From the NCBI GenBank assembly GCA_900320845.1, contig ONTS01000015.1, positions 1-56,089 on the forward strand: DNA of 56,089 nt, in the 5' to 3' direction. Position 1 is the stretch's first letter. Each line of letters starts with the position of its first letter. The position numbers and the translations under genes were made by a program. Under the pieces are notes generated by a model. That model made no database searches. It worked only from the letters and a program-made list of their open reading frames with translations, and was not told where the DNA came from. Shown piece after piece: positions 41,845 to 50,621 of this stretch. The DNA comes from an uncultured Prevotellaceae bacterium. GTDB taxonomy: Bacteria; Bacteroidota; Bacteroidia; Bacteroidales; Bacteroidaceae.

Positions 41845-42879
41845 TTATATCTCTGTTTTGGCAAAAGCTGGTGCGTCGATGGGGCAGAAGTCTTTGTCAA
41901 GATACTTGTAATAAGCCGTGATGCCAATCATGGCTGCGTTGTCGGTGGTATAACCGAACTTTGGTATGTAGATGTTCCATCCATAACGCTTTGCATAATC
42001 AGCAAAGGCGTTGCGCAGTCCAGTGTTGGCGGAGACACCGCCAGCCAAGGCGATGTGCTTGATGCGCTGCTCGCGTGAAGCTTTCAGCAGCTTCTTCATC
42101 AGTATATGGACGATGGTGCGCTCCAGACTGGCGCATAGGTCGGCCTTATGATGCTCGATGAAGTCGGGGTCTTCAGCTACCCAGTCGCGCAGGTTGTACA
42201 AGAACGAGGTCTTCAGACCGCTGAAACTGTAGTTGAGTCCTGCCATCTGTGGCTCAGCAAAGTGGAACGCTTCAGCATTGCCCTGTCGTGCCAGGCGGTC
42301 AATGTGCGGACCACCGGGATAACCTAACCCCATAATCTTTGCGCACTTGTCGATGGCTTCGCCCGCAGCGTCGTCAATAGTCTGTCCGATGATTTCCATC
42401 TTGTTATATGCCTCCACTCGCACTATCTGTGAGTTACCCCCACTGACAAGAAGACATAGGAAAGGGTAAGGTGGAGCCGGCTGCTGTTCGGCATCATCGG
42501 TCTGCTCTTCGCGTATAAACGGAGCCATGACATGTCCCTGCAAGTGGTTGACATCAATCATCGGCACACCAAGGGAGGCTGCAAGACCTTTAATAAAGCT
42601 GACACCCACCAACAGCGAGCCCATCAATCCGGGGCCGCGTGTTACAGCCACTGCCGAAAGCTGCGATAGTTCCACGCCAGCCTGCTGTAAGGCTGCATGC
42701 ACAACGGGGACGATGTTTTCCTGATGAGCACGTGATGCCAGCTCAGGTACCACACCGCCATAAGCCGTGTGTACAGCCTGTGAGGCAGTGACATTGCTTA
42801 GCAGGAGGTCGTTGCGGAAGACGGCAGCAGAAGTATCGTCGCAACTACTTTCAACAGCAAGAATATATATGGAGGACAT
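41845..42879 (-). CDS. tsaD: tRNA N6-threonylcarbamoyltransferase TsaD
   Basis: A 344-residue ASKHA-fold enzyme that transfers threonylcarbamoyl to A37 of ANN-decoding tRNAs. 'ILAVESSCDDTSAAV' (6-20), the metal site 'NHLQGHVMAPF' near 113-123 (two His), 'VSGGNSQIV', 'DDAAGEAIDK' and 'AGGVSANTGLR' are all present. It acts with TsaB, TsaC and TsaE, not seen here. It follows map with a 135-bp gap. Confidence 0.97.
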   Translation of the reverse strand: MSSIYILAVESSCDDTSAAVFRNDLLLSNVTASQAVHTAYGGVVPELASRAHQENIVPVVHAALQQAGVELSQLSAVAVTRGPGLMGSLLVGVSFIKGLAASLGVPMIDVNHLQGHVMAPFIREEQTDDAEQQPAPPYPFLCLLVSGGNSQIVRVEAYNKMEIIGQTIDDAAGEAIDKCAKIMGLGYPGGPHIDRLARQGNAEAFHFAEPQMAGLNYSFSGLKTSFLYNLRDWVAEDPDFIEHHKADLCASLERTIVHILMKKLLKASREQRIKHIALAGGVSANTGLRNAFADYAKRYGWNIYIPKFGYTTDNAAMIGITAYYKYLDKDFCPIDAPAFAKTEI

Positions 42880-43014
42880 GTGGAATAGTCTGTATTAATG
42901 AAAGATTCAGGAATATGTCTAACACAGCATGCGAAGTGGTCGTTGAGTCGTGTAAAAGAGTCCATTCATGCTTATCTTAGCCAACACTCGTTTACTCTTC
43001 AACTTACCAGAGAT

Positions 43015-43878
43015 TTAATGGGTCAGTATCTCTACGCCATGCTCAGTCATGAGGAAGGTATGTTCCCACTGTGCGCTGGGCTGTTCGTCTTCGCTGATGA
43101 CTTCCCATCCGTAGGGGTCGTCGCCGTCGATGAAGACACGCCAGGTGCCCATATTGATCATAGGCTCAATGGTGAACACCATGCCCGGAACGAGGAGCAT
43201 GCCCTGTCCACGCTTGCCTATGTGCATAACATCGGGCTCTTCGTGGAACTTGAGCCCTACGCCGTGTCCACACAGGTCGCGCACCACACCGTAATGGTAC
43301 TTCTTGGCATGTTTCTCTATAGCATGACCGATGTCGCCTACAAAGCCATAAGGTTTGGCAGCCTCGGCACCAATCTCAAGGCATTCGCGTGCCACACGTA
43401 CGAGTTGTTCCTTTTCGGGTGTCGTCTTGCCTATGATAAACATGCGTGAGGCATCAGCATAATAGCCATCGAGGATGGTGGTAAAGTCGACATTGACGAT
43501 GTCTCCCTCCTGCAGGATATCTTCTGCCTTGGGAATGCCATGACATACCACTTCGTTGATGCTGGTGCAGACGCTCTTGGGAAATCCTTCGTAGTTGAGA
43601 CAAGCTGGTATGGCATTGTGCTGTTTGCAATAGTCCATGCACAACTGGTCTATCTCCAGGGTTGACATGCCAGCATGAATCTCCGACTCGATAAGGTCGA
43701 GGACACCGGTGTTGACCACTCCGCTGCGTCGGATGCCTTCTATCTGCTCGGGAGTCTTAATGAGGTCTCGTGTGGGGACCTTCTTTCCTTTGCCTTCCCA
43801 GTACATGATGGTGCGGTCCATCTCTGTCAGTGGCTGGTCTTTGAGCGGCAGCCAGCGCCGTTTATGATGAAATGCCAT
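43015..43878 (-). CDS. map: Type I methionine aminopeptidase
   Basis: A 287-residue metalloprotease that removes the initiator Met. The pita-bread core has 'CTSINEVVCHGIP', the metal Asp pair in 'VNVDFTTILDGYYADAS', 'DLCGHGVGLKFHEEP' (His), 'FTIEPMIN' (Glu) and a last Glu in 'WEHTFLMTEHG'. An N-terminal ~40-residue extension with basic and aromatic residues is longer than the E. coli enzyme and is common in Bacteroidetes. smpB lies upstream with a 48-bp gap. Confidence 0.95.
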   Translation of the reverse strand: MAFHHKRRWLPLKDQPLTEMDRTIMYWEGKGKKVPTRDLIKTPEQIEGIRRSGVVNTGVLDLIESEIHAGMSTLEIDQLCMDYCKQHNAIPACLNYEGFPKSVCTSINEVVCHGIPKAEDILQEGDIVNVDFTTILDGYYADASRMFIIGKTTPEKEQLVRVARECLEIGAEAAKPYGFVGDIGHAIEKHAKKYHYGVVRDLCGHGVGLKFHEEPDVMHIGKRGQGMLLVPGMVFTIEPMINMGTWRVFIDGDDPYGWEVISEDEQPSAQWEHTFLMTEHGVEILTH

Positions 43879-43926
43879 GATGTGTATGTATTTATTCCTA
43901 TTATAATATGGGCGTGATGGTGGTGT

Positions 43927-44379
43927 TCAGCCCTTGAGCTTGAACATGCGGTCCATCTCACGTCGGTCCTCCTTCTCTTTCAAGCTCTGTCGCTTGTCGT
44001 ATTGTTTCTTACCCCTTGCCAAGGCAATGTTGACTTTCGCTCTGCCATTTTCGTCTATGTAAAGCAGCGTGGGTACGATGGTAAAACCGGGCTGTTTGGA
44101 AGAATCCTCCAGCTTGTGCAGTTCGCGCCTGGTGAGGAGCAGTTTGCGGTCGCGTCGTGCTTCATGGTTATTGTAAGAGCCGTAGAAGTAAGGCGCAATG
44201 TGCATATTCTTCACCCATAGTTCGCCATTGATGAAGATGCAATAGGTGTCGACAAGCGATGCCTTGCCGATACGAATAGACTTTATCTCAGTACCTGTCA
44301 GTACGATGCCTGCGGTGTAGGTGTCGACAAAGAGATATTCAAAACCTGCCTTTTTATTTTTTATTTTGATAGGGTTCAT
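43927..44379 (-). CDS. smpB: SsrA-binding protein SmpB
   Basis: A 150-residue OB-fold protein that brings tmRNA to stalled ribosomes. '[23 protein letters not shown]' (20-42), '[14 protein letters not shown]' (about 69-82) and the basic C-terminal tail '[25 protein letters not shown]' region are typical. It lies 17 bp after the DUF4375 gene. The tmRNA gene is not in the window. Confidence 0.97.
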   Translation of the reverse strand: MNPIKIKNKKAGFEYLFVDTYTAGIVLTGTEIKSIRIGKASLVDTYCIFINGELWVKNMHIAPYFYGSYNNHEARRDRKLLLTRRELHKLEDSSKQPGFTIVPTLLYIDENGRAKVNIALARGKKQYDKRQSLKEKEDRREMDRMFKLKG

Positions 44380-44396
44380 TTCGTTGATTGTGGATG

Positions 44397-44909
44397 TCAG
44401 AATGCATCCAGATGTTGTGTTACATAGTCGGCAAGCTGGGCGGTGAAGGTATCCTCCTGCTCTACAAAGACATCGTCGCAGTCGTCGAACTGCGGCATCA
44501 GCTCATAGAGCGCCATAAATTCGTCGTCGCTATCGGCACGGAGAATCTGCCTGCCATACCTCTGCTCCCATTTTTTTGCCTTGTTGATGAGCGATGCCAG
44601 TTCGTCCATACCCCAGCTGCGTACTACCTTGCTGAATGGATTATGGAAGATGAAACCGCCATAACCGTTATATATCAGTTGAATGAAGCCACCTTGCATC
44701 ACTTCGCGACGAACGATGTTGTAGGCATAGAGCGTGAGCTGGTTCACCGTCAGGCGTTGCATGGTGTCTGCAGTGAGTACGCCACCAATGATATCCTCAT
44801 ACTGAGCAATAAGCGCTGACAAGGGATTGGGTAGGGGAGGGGGAACCGACAAAGCGTCGTCGGGCATGGGAAGATGAGAATCCATAAACTGACTGAGTGT
44901 TTGATACAT
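44397..44909 (-). CDS. DUF4375 (DMP19-like) family protein
   Basis: A 170-residue acidic helical protein. '[25 protein letters not shown]' and '[26 protein letters not shown]' segments are those of DUF4375, the family that includes the Neisseria DNA-mimic protein DMP19. It is rich in Asp/Glu near the C-terminus. Whether it mimics DNA here is unknown. The ATG at 44909 is chosen because the promoter -7 box (44927-44934) overlaps the longer frame. Confidence 0.75.
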   Translation of the reverse strand: MYQTLSQFMDSHLPMPDDALSVPPPLPNPLSALIAQYEDIIGGVLTADTMQRLTVNQLTLYAYNIVRREVMQGGFIQLIYNGYGGFIFHNPFSKVVRSWGMDELASLINKAKKWEQRYGRQILRADSDDEFMALYELMPQFDDCDDVFVEQEDTFTAQLADYVTQHLDAF

Positions 44910-44926
44910 GATGCCGTAAGGCTGTG

Positions 44927-44958
44927 CAAAATTAAAATGTTTTGCACTTTCAGGCAAA
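44927..44958 (-). promoter_or_regulatory. Promoter of the DUF4375-smpB genes
   Basis: Minus strand TTTG (44955-44958), 20 nt, TAATTTTG (44927-44934), 18 nt before the ATG. Confidence 0.75.
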
Positions 44959-45013
44959 TATCACTATCCAAAAATATCGGACACTTTTTATGTGCGGATA
45001 ATTCCAAAAATAG

Positions 45014-45021
45014 TAACTTTG
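45014..45021 (+). promoter_or_regulatory. -7 box of the LysM protein gene
   Basis: TAACTTTG, 71 nt before the ATG at 45092; the -33 element is unclear. Confidence 0.5.
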
Positions 45022-45091
45022 CCGTGCCTACATGTTTTAGGTGATTTCATTCGCATAACATAAACTAACAAATCATTATTCACACACCTCT

Positions 45092-46444
45092 ATGAAACTT
45101 TTCCTGCGGAAGTTGTTCATCCTTTTGGCCGTCACCATGTTCAGCATGTCGGCCACCTTTGCCCAGACAACGAATATTGCCTCCATACATGAGGTAAAAA
45201 AGGGAGAGACACTATACGGCATTTCCAAGCAATATGGTGTTTCCATAGAAGACTTGATGACCGCCAACCCTGTCATGCGTGAGAGTACTTACGTGTTGCA
45301 GATAGGAAACAAAATCAATATTCCTGTCAAGAAGGTCACGAAGCAGCCCACCAAGCCCACTACTACGACGGTGACGCCTTCGACAGCTGCAGCCAAAGCC
45401 ATACGCATTGGTGTGATGTTGCCTTTGCATAATGAGAACGGCGACGGACAACGCATGGTAGAGTATGTGCGTGGTCTGCTGCTTGGTATCGACAGACTGA
45501 AGAAAGACGGTATCTCGGTTGATGTATCAACATGGAATGTTCCTATTGATGCTGACATACGTCTCACCCTGCTTGAGAAAAATGCCAGCCAATGCGACAT
45601 CATCTTTGGCCCGCTCTATACCAAGATGGTGAAACCGCTTGCTGAGTTCTGCAAGAAAAATAATATTAAACTGGTTATTCCCTTCTCCATTTCCGGCAAC
45701 GATGTACAGGACTATAGCGAGATTTTCCAGGTGTATCAGTCACGCGAAGAACTCAATGAATCTACCGCTCGTCGTATGGCCAACTACTTCGGAGCCTACC
45801 ATATCGTCTTTGTAGACTGCGGTGCAGGAGCCAACGAGCAGACCGCATTTGTCAATCAGTTGCGTGGCGAGGTAGACGCAGCTAAGCTATCCTTCAGCAA
45901 CACACAACTCACAGCATCGGAAGCAGACTTCAAAGATGCCTTCAGTCGTGTGAAGCCCAACGTAGTGGTGCTCAACACAAGCCGCTCACCCGAACTGAAC
46001 AGCACACTGGCAAAACTCAATAAGATAACGGCAGAGATACCTACCCTAAAGATTTCGCTCTTCGGATATACCGAATGGTTTATGTACACTAAGGTATATC
46101 AAGAATACTTCTTCAAGTATGATACCTACATACCATCCACTTATTACCTCAATCCCGTTTCCGATGACACCAAATGGCTGGAAGCGAACTACCGCAACTG
46201 GTTCAAAACCGAAATGATGCAAGCCATTCCGCGCTTTGCTATCACCGGCTTCGACCACGCCTGCTTCTTCATTGGCGGATTTCATAAGTACGGCGTAGCG
46301 TTCAACGGTACCAAGGGACAGTCACCTTACAAGGCAGTGCAGTCGCCGTTGAAGTTTGAACAAGTAGGCAAGGGATGGAAGAACAACGCATTCATGTTCA
46401 TCCACTACACTCCGAAGCGCACCATTGAGTCAATAAGTTATTGA
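45092..46444 (+). CDS. LysM domain protein with periplasmic-binding-protein-like domain
   Basis: A 450-residue exported protein. Residues 1-24 are a signal peptide (cleavage ATFAQ). A LysM peptidoglycan-binding domain covers about 32-78 (HEVKKGETLYGISKQYGVS...). A Thr/Lys/Pro linker leads to a type 1 periplasmic binding fold (about 100-450: 'IRIGVMLPLHNENGDGQRMVEYVRG', 'IIFGPLYTKMV', 'FPLLI'-like strands). It resembles LpoA/amino acid-binding receptors but no transporter is adjacent. It may sense or bind a cell-wall-linked ligand. Followed immediately by a beta-barrel gene. Confidence 0.85.
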   Translation: MKLFLRKLFILLAVTMFSMSATFAQTTNIASIHEVKKGETLYGISKQYGVSIEDLMTANPVMRESTYVLQIGNKINIPVKKVTKQPTKPTTTTVTPSTAAAKAIRIGVMLPLHNENGDGQRMVEYVRGLLLGIDRLKKDGISVDVSTWNVPIDADIRLTLLEKNASQCDIIFGPLYTKMVKPLAEFCKKNNIKLVIPFSISGNDVQDYSEIFQVYQSREELNESTARRMANYFGAYHIVFVDCGAGANEQTAFVNQLRGEVDAAKLSFSNTQLTASEADFKDAFSRVKPNVVVLNTSRSPELNSTLAKLNKITAEIPTLKISLFGYTEWFMYTKVYQEYFFKYDTYIPSTYYLNPVSDDTKWLEANYRNWFKTEMMQAIPRFAITGFDHACFFIGGFHKYGVAFNGTKGQSPYKAVQSPLKFEQVGKGWKNNAFMFIHYTPKRTIESISY

Positions 46445-46467
46445 TACAATCCAGTATTTCTATTCGC

Positions 46468-47271
46468 ATGAGCTTTCCATCCCCCTTCCGCTTGCACCGA
46501 TATGTGCTTACTTCAGCCCTCTTGAGTGTTGTCTTGGCAGTGCATGCGCAAGTGGGTGAGCACCGCAATGAATTTGCTGTGGGACCTAATGTCGGCTATA
46601 TATTCAGCAATGTTGGTTTCACACCCAGTGTATCGCAGAAAATGCATGGCGGCTTCACTGTGGGAGCCACGTTCAAATATACCACCGAGAAGTATTTCAA
46701 GACCATATGCTCCCTTGTGGCGGAAGTCAACTATGCCAATATAGGTTGGAAGGAAGACATCCTCGACGCCTACGACAAGCCTGTAGTGAATGCTGTGACA
46801 GGTAGGGCAGAAGAATATCAGCGCCACCTACACTATGTGCAGGTACCTGTCTTTGCCCATTTGGCATGGGGTAAGGAACACAAAGGGTGGCAATTCTTTG
46901 CACAGGCAGGACCGCAGTTCGGTTTCTTGTTGAGCGAATCGACGTCAACAAACTTCGACCTTGCCACAGCAGACATCAGCCAACGCTCCAATCAGATTAT
47001 AGCCCAAGACACCATGGGGGTGCAGAACCGCTTTGACTACGGCATTGCCGCCGGTCTTGGCGCAGAACTCTCCATGCCCAAGATGGGACACATGCTCATT
47101 GAGGCACGCTACTACTACGGCTTGGGTAACATATATCACGACAGCAAGAGCGACTACTTCGGAAAGTCAAACCTGGGAAACATCGTGCTGAAGCTGACGT
47201 GGCTGTTTGACATTGGTAAGAAAAAGTCGAAGAAAACTGTACGCGAAATAGATGTACTGCTGAATGATTAA
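46468..47271 (+). CDS. PorT-like outer membrane beta-barrel protein
   Basis: A 267-residue protein with an N-terminal signal (to about VHAQ-VGE) and repeated amphipathic strands: 'EFAVGPNVGYIFSNVGF', 'HGGFTVGATFKYTT', 'KTICSLVAEVNYANIGWKED', 'MLIEARYYYGLGNIY', ending 'NIVLKLTWLFDIGKK'. This is the PorT-family pattern of 8-strand barrels in Bacteroidetes. Whether it is PorT of the type IX system is unclear. The ATG at 46468 lies 24 bp after the LysM gene, so they are likely cotranscribed. Confidence 0.8.
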   Translation: MSFPSPFRLHRYVLTSALLSVVLAVHAQVGEHRNEFAVGPNVGYIFSNVGFTPSVSQKMHGGFTVGATFKYTTEKYFKTICSLVAEVNYANIGWKEDILDAYDKPVVNAVTGRAEEYQRHLHYVQVPVFAHLAWGKEHKGWQFFAQAGPQFGFLLSESTSTNFDLATADISQRSNQIIAQDTMGVQNRFDYGIAAGLGAELSMPKMGHMLIEARYYYGLGNIYHDSKSDYFGKSNLGNIVLKLTWLFDIGKKKSKKTVREIDVLLND

Positions 47272-47370
47272 GATAAATAACGAAACTAATATCCTATATT
47301 TTAATATCCTATCCTTCCTTTCATTTTAAGTTTTTTAAGTAAAATGATGGTATAATAACAAATTATTGCT

Positions 47371-47378
47371 TAAATTTG
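47371..47378 (+). promoter_or_regulatory. -7 box before the POT transporter gene
   Basis: TAAATTTG, 118 nt before the ATG at 47496. No -33 TTTG. An inverted repeat CATTTTA/TAAAATG (47322-47328, 47340-47346) lies just upstream. Confidence 0.4.
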
Positions 47379-47495
47379 TAGCCGCATTTGACTGGCGAGC
47401 GCACAACAAGATATAAACAACACTTGGCGCGCTGCCCGACATACGCAAGATACAACGAAGAAAACACAACTATAACAATAAAAAACAGTACAATT

Positions 47496-49031
47496 ATGTT
47501 TGAAGGACAACCAAAAGGATTATTCGCCTTGGCTCTTGCCAACACCGGCGAGCGATTTGGTTACTACACCATGATCGCAGTGTTTGCTCTCTTCCTGAGA
47601 GCTAATTTCGGATTGGAACCCGGTACTGCCGGACTCATCTACTCCATCTTCCTCGGTCTCGTGTATTTCCTCCCGCTTCTGGGTGGTATACTCGCTGACA
47701 AGTTTGGCTTTGGCCGTATGGTAACCACCGGCATCATCGTCATGTTTGCCGGCTATCTGTTGCTCTCCCTCCCCATGGGCGGCAACACTGTAGCCATGCT
47801 CGTCATGCTGGCAGCATTGCTCTTCATCTCACTGGGTACCGGTCTCTTCAAAGGCAACCTGCAGGTGATGGTCGGTAACCTCTACGATGACCCGAAGTAT
47901 GCCGACAAACGCGACTCAGCCTTCTCCATCTTCTACATGGCCATCAATATCGGTGCTATGTTTGCACCTACCGCAGCTGTGAAGATTAAGGAGTGGGGCG
48001 AGAACAGTCTCGGTATGAGTGGCAACGACGCCTACCACCTTGCTTTTGCCGTAGCATGCGCATCACTTATCATCTCCATGCTCATCTACTACTTCTGCCG
48101 TCCCTGGTATCGTCATGTGGAAGGTGGCAAGAAGAATGCCGCAGCACAAGCTGTTGAGCAGCCCGTGGAAGAACTGTCGAAGGAAGACACCAAGGCTCGC
48201 ATCGTGGCACTCTGCCTCGTGTTCGCTGTGGTTATCTTCTTCTGGATGGCATTCCATCAGAACGGACTCTCACTGACCTATTTCGCTGACGAGTTCACAC
48301 AGACAGAGTCTGAAGGATTGCAGTCGATGACCTTCAATGTATTCAACCTCTTCATGGTTGTCATCATTGTTTATGCTATGTTCTCGCTCTTCCAGAGTAA
48401 GACATCGAAAGGCAAAGCAATCTCAGCTTGTGTGGCTGTTGCTGCATTGGCAGTACTCATCTGGCAATACACCCGCGTGAGTGGCACAACCAAGCTCAGC
48501 GCTCCCATATTCCAGCAATTCAACCCCTTCTATGTAGTGGCACTGACTCCGTTCTCCATGGCCATATTCTCCTATCTGGCAAAGAAGGGCAAAGAGCCTT
48601 CAGCACCGCGTAAGATTGCATACGGTATGTTGGTAGCAGCTGTTGCATTCATCGTGATGATTATTGCCTCCATCGGTCTGCCTATGCCTAAGACGGAGAT
48701 GGTAGACGGTGCACCTGTTGCTCAGCATGTGGCCGACGTGAGCGCTAACTGGCTCATCGGAACCTACCTCATCCTCACCTTCGGTGAGCTGCTGCTCTCA
48801 CCTATGGGTATCTCCTTCGTGTCGAAGGTAGCTCCTCCCAAGTATAAGGGTATGATGATGGGTGGATGGTTTGTGGCAACAGCCATTGGTAACCTGCTGG
48901 TATCCGTTGGTGGACTGCTCTGGGGCAAACTTCCGCTCACAATAGTATGGGGCGTATTCCTCGCATTGTGCATCATCTCAGCACTCTTCATGTTCGCTAT
49001 GATGAAGCGTCTGGAGAAAGTAGCAAAGTAA
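47496..49031 (+). CDS. POT-family (PTR2) peptide transporter
   Basis: A 511-residue major facilitator protein with about 12-14 TM helices, importing di-/tripeptides by similarity. The signature near the start is NTGERFGYY (16-24); in most proton-coupled POT proteins the first position is Glu (ExxERFxYY) but here it is Asn. 'GLGRMVTTG', 'GTGLFKGNLQVMVGNLY' (PTR2 motif region) and 'SIFYMAINIGAMFAP' are typical. The ATG at 47496 begins the conserved N-terminus; 36 in-frame upstream codons are not homologous-looking. A terminator follows. Confidence 0.9.
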   Translation: MFEGQPKGLFALALANTGERFGYYTMIAVFALFLRANFGLEPGTAGLIYSIFLGLVYFLPLLGGILADKFGFGRMVTTGIIVMFAGYLLLSLPMGGNTVAMLVMLAALLFISLGTGLFKGNLQVMVGNLYDDPKYADKRDSAFSIFYMAINIGAMFAPTAAVKIKEWGENSLGMSGNDAYHLAFAVACASLIISMLIYYFCRPWYRHVEGGKKNAAAQAVEQPVEELSKEDTKARIVALCLVFAVVIFFWMAFHQNGLSLTYFADEFTQTESEGLQSMTFNVFNLFMVVIIVYAMFSLFQSKTSKGKAISACVAVAALAVLIWQYTRVSGTTKLSAPIFQQFNPFYVVALTPFSMAIFSYLAKKGKEPSAPRKIAYGMLVAAVAFIVMIIASIGLPMPKTEMVDGAPVAQHVADVSANWLIGTYLILTFGELLLSPMGISFVSKVAPPKYKGMMMGGWFVATAIGNLLVSVGGLLWGKLPLTIVWGVFLALCIISALFMFAMMKRLEKVAK

Positions 49032-49055
49032 AGAGGACATATCTTTGAAAACATT

Positions 49056-49090
49056 CAGGTGTCGGTGGAAAAACCGGCACCTGTTTTTTG
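49056..49090 (+). terminator. Terminator after the POT transporter gene
   Basis: CAGGTGTCGGT (49056-49066) pairs with ACCGGCACCTG (49073-49083, one G-U), followed by TTTTTTG. Confidence 0.88.
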
Positions 49091-49190
49091 TTTATCTATG
49101 ATAGACTGTCTTCTGCGCTCATTGCCTCTTCATGTTCTACGCACATGCAGAAATAATCGCAGTTTCTTGTGCATTGTGCGTTATTGTATG

Positions 49191-49198
49191 TACATTTG
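49191..49198 (+). promoter_or_regulatory. -7 box of the aminotransferase gene
   Basis: TACATTTG, 35 nt before the ATG; a CTTG lies 21 nt upstream as a weak -33 box. Confidence 0.5.
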
Positions 49199-49232
49199 CA
49201 CGAAGAATAAAGTCTATATCTAATCAACAGTT

Positions 49233-50429
49233 ATGCCACAAATTTCACAGCGTGCCGAAGGAATGCCTTCGTCACCCATCCGTAAGTTAGCCCCTTTGGC
49301 TGATGCAGCCAAGAAGCGCGGCACAAAAGTCTATCACCTCAATATCGGTCAGCCCGACCTGCCTTCTCCCCAGGTGGCTCTTGACGCACTGAAGCATATC
49401 GACCGCAAGGTGCTTGAATACAGCCCCAGCCAGGGATTCCAGAGCTATCGTGAAGCACTCGTCGGCTACTACGCCAAGTACAACATCAACCTCTCGCCCG
49501 ACGATATGATTATCACCACCGGCGGCAGCGAGGCATTGCTCTTCGGCTTCCTCACATGCCTGAACCCGGGTGACGAAATCATCATTCCCGAACCCAGCTA
49601 TGCTAACTACAAAGCCTTCGCTCTCACCGCAGGCCTCACCATCCGTCCCATCGCAACAACGATAGACAATGGTTTTGCACTGCCACCGATAGAGAAGTTC
49701 GAGGAAATCATCAACGAGCGCACACGCGCTATCCTCGTCTGCAACCCCAACAATCCGACAGGTTACCTCTACACACGCGAAGAGATGTACAAACTGCGCG
49801 ACATCGTGAAGAAGCATAATCTCTTCCTCTTTGCTGACGAAGTGTACCGTGAGTTTGCATACACCGATGAGCCTTACACATCTGCCATGCATCTTGAAGG
49901 CATTGAAGACAATGTCATCCTGGTTGACTCCGTTTCAAAGCGTTACAGTGAGTGCGGTATCCGTATCGGTGCCCTCATCACCAAGAATGCTGAAATTCGC
50001 AAGGGCGTGATGAAGTATTGTCAGGCACGTCTGAGCCCACCCCTCATCGGTCAGCTCATTGCTGAGGAGTCTCTCCGTGCTGGTGAAGAGTATCAGCAGG
50101 CTGTATACGACGAGTACATCGAACGTCGCAACTGCCTCATTGAAGGTCTGAACCGCATTCCCGGCGTATTCTCGCCCATGCCCAACGGTGCCTTCTACAC
50201 CATAGCCAAGCTGCCTGTGAAGAACGCAGAAGACTTCTGCGCATGGTGCCTCAGCGACTTCGAATACCAAGGCGAGACCGTTATGATGGCTCCCGCTGCC
50301 GGTTTCTACACCACACCCGGTGCTGGCGTTGACGAAGTACGTATAGCATACGTGCTGAAGAAGGCAGATCTGGAGCGTGCGCTCGTAGTGCTGGAGAAAG
50401 CCATAGAGGCTTACAACAAGACACACTAA
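49233..50429 (+). CDS. Class I/II pyridoxal-phosphate aminotransferase (aspartate aminotransferase-like)
   Basis: A 398-residue fold-type I aminotransferase. 'YHLNIGQPDLPSP' (35-47), 'ITTGGSEALLFGF' (about 90-102), 'LVCNPNNPTGYLYTREEM' (about 168-185), 'LFADEVYREF', the PLP lysine in 'VDSVSKRYSECGIRIG' (about K237) and 'VRIAYVLKKADLERAL' at the end are as expected for the AAT I-gamma group. The exact amino acid specificity is uncertain. It is monocistronic, with a terminator behind. Confidence 0.9.
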   Translation: MPQISQRAEGMPSSPIRKLAPLADAAKKRGTKVYHLNIGQPDLPSPQVALDALKHIDRKVLEYSPSQGFQSYREALVGYYAKYNINLSPDDMIITTGGSEALLFGFLTCLNPGDEIIIPEPSYANYKAFALTAGLTIRPIATTIDNGFALPPIEKFEEIINERTRAILVCNPNNPTGYLYTREEMYKLRDIVKKHNLFLFADEVYREFAYTDEPYTSAMHLEGIEDNVILVDSVSKRYSECGIRIGALITKNAEIRKGVMKYCQARLSPPLIGQLIAEESLRAGEEYQQAVYDEYIERRNCLIEGLNRIPGVFSPMPNGAFYTIAKLPVKNAEDFCAWCLSDFEYQGETVMMAPAAGFYTTPGAGVDEVRIAYVLKKADLERALVVLEKAIEAYNKTH

Positions 50430-50494
50430 GGCAAAACACAAACCACTTCGGCAGGACAGGCATAGACTGATTTCTGCCAAAGAGTGACTACAAT

Positions 50495-50538
50495 AACAGC
50501 CATCGTTGTTTTAAGGGCAACGATGGCTGTTTATTTTA
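50495..50538 (+). terminator. Terminator after the aminotransferase gene
   Basis: AACAGCCATCGTTG (50495-50508) pairs with CAACGATGGCTGTT (50518-50531) over 14 bp, followed by TATTTTAT. Confidence 0.85.
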
Positions 50539-50621
50539 TGCGCGATGAAGATAATCTGACAATATGAAGCGGGAAAGTTGTCATACAGCTATCTCTATCG
50601 GGAGGCATAAGAGCCTCATGG

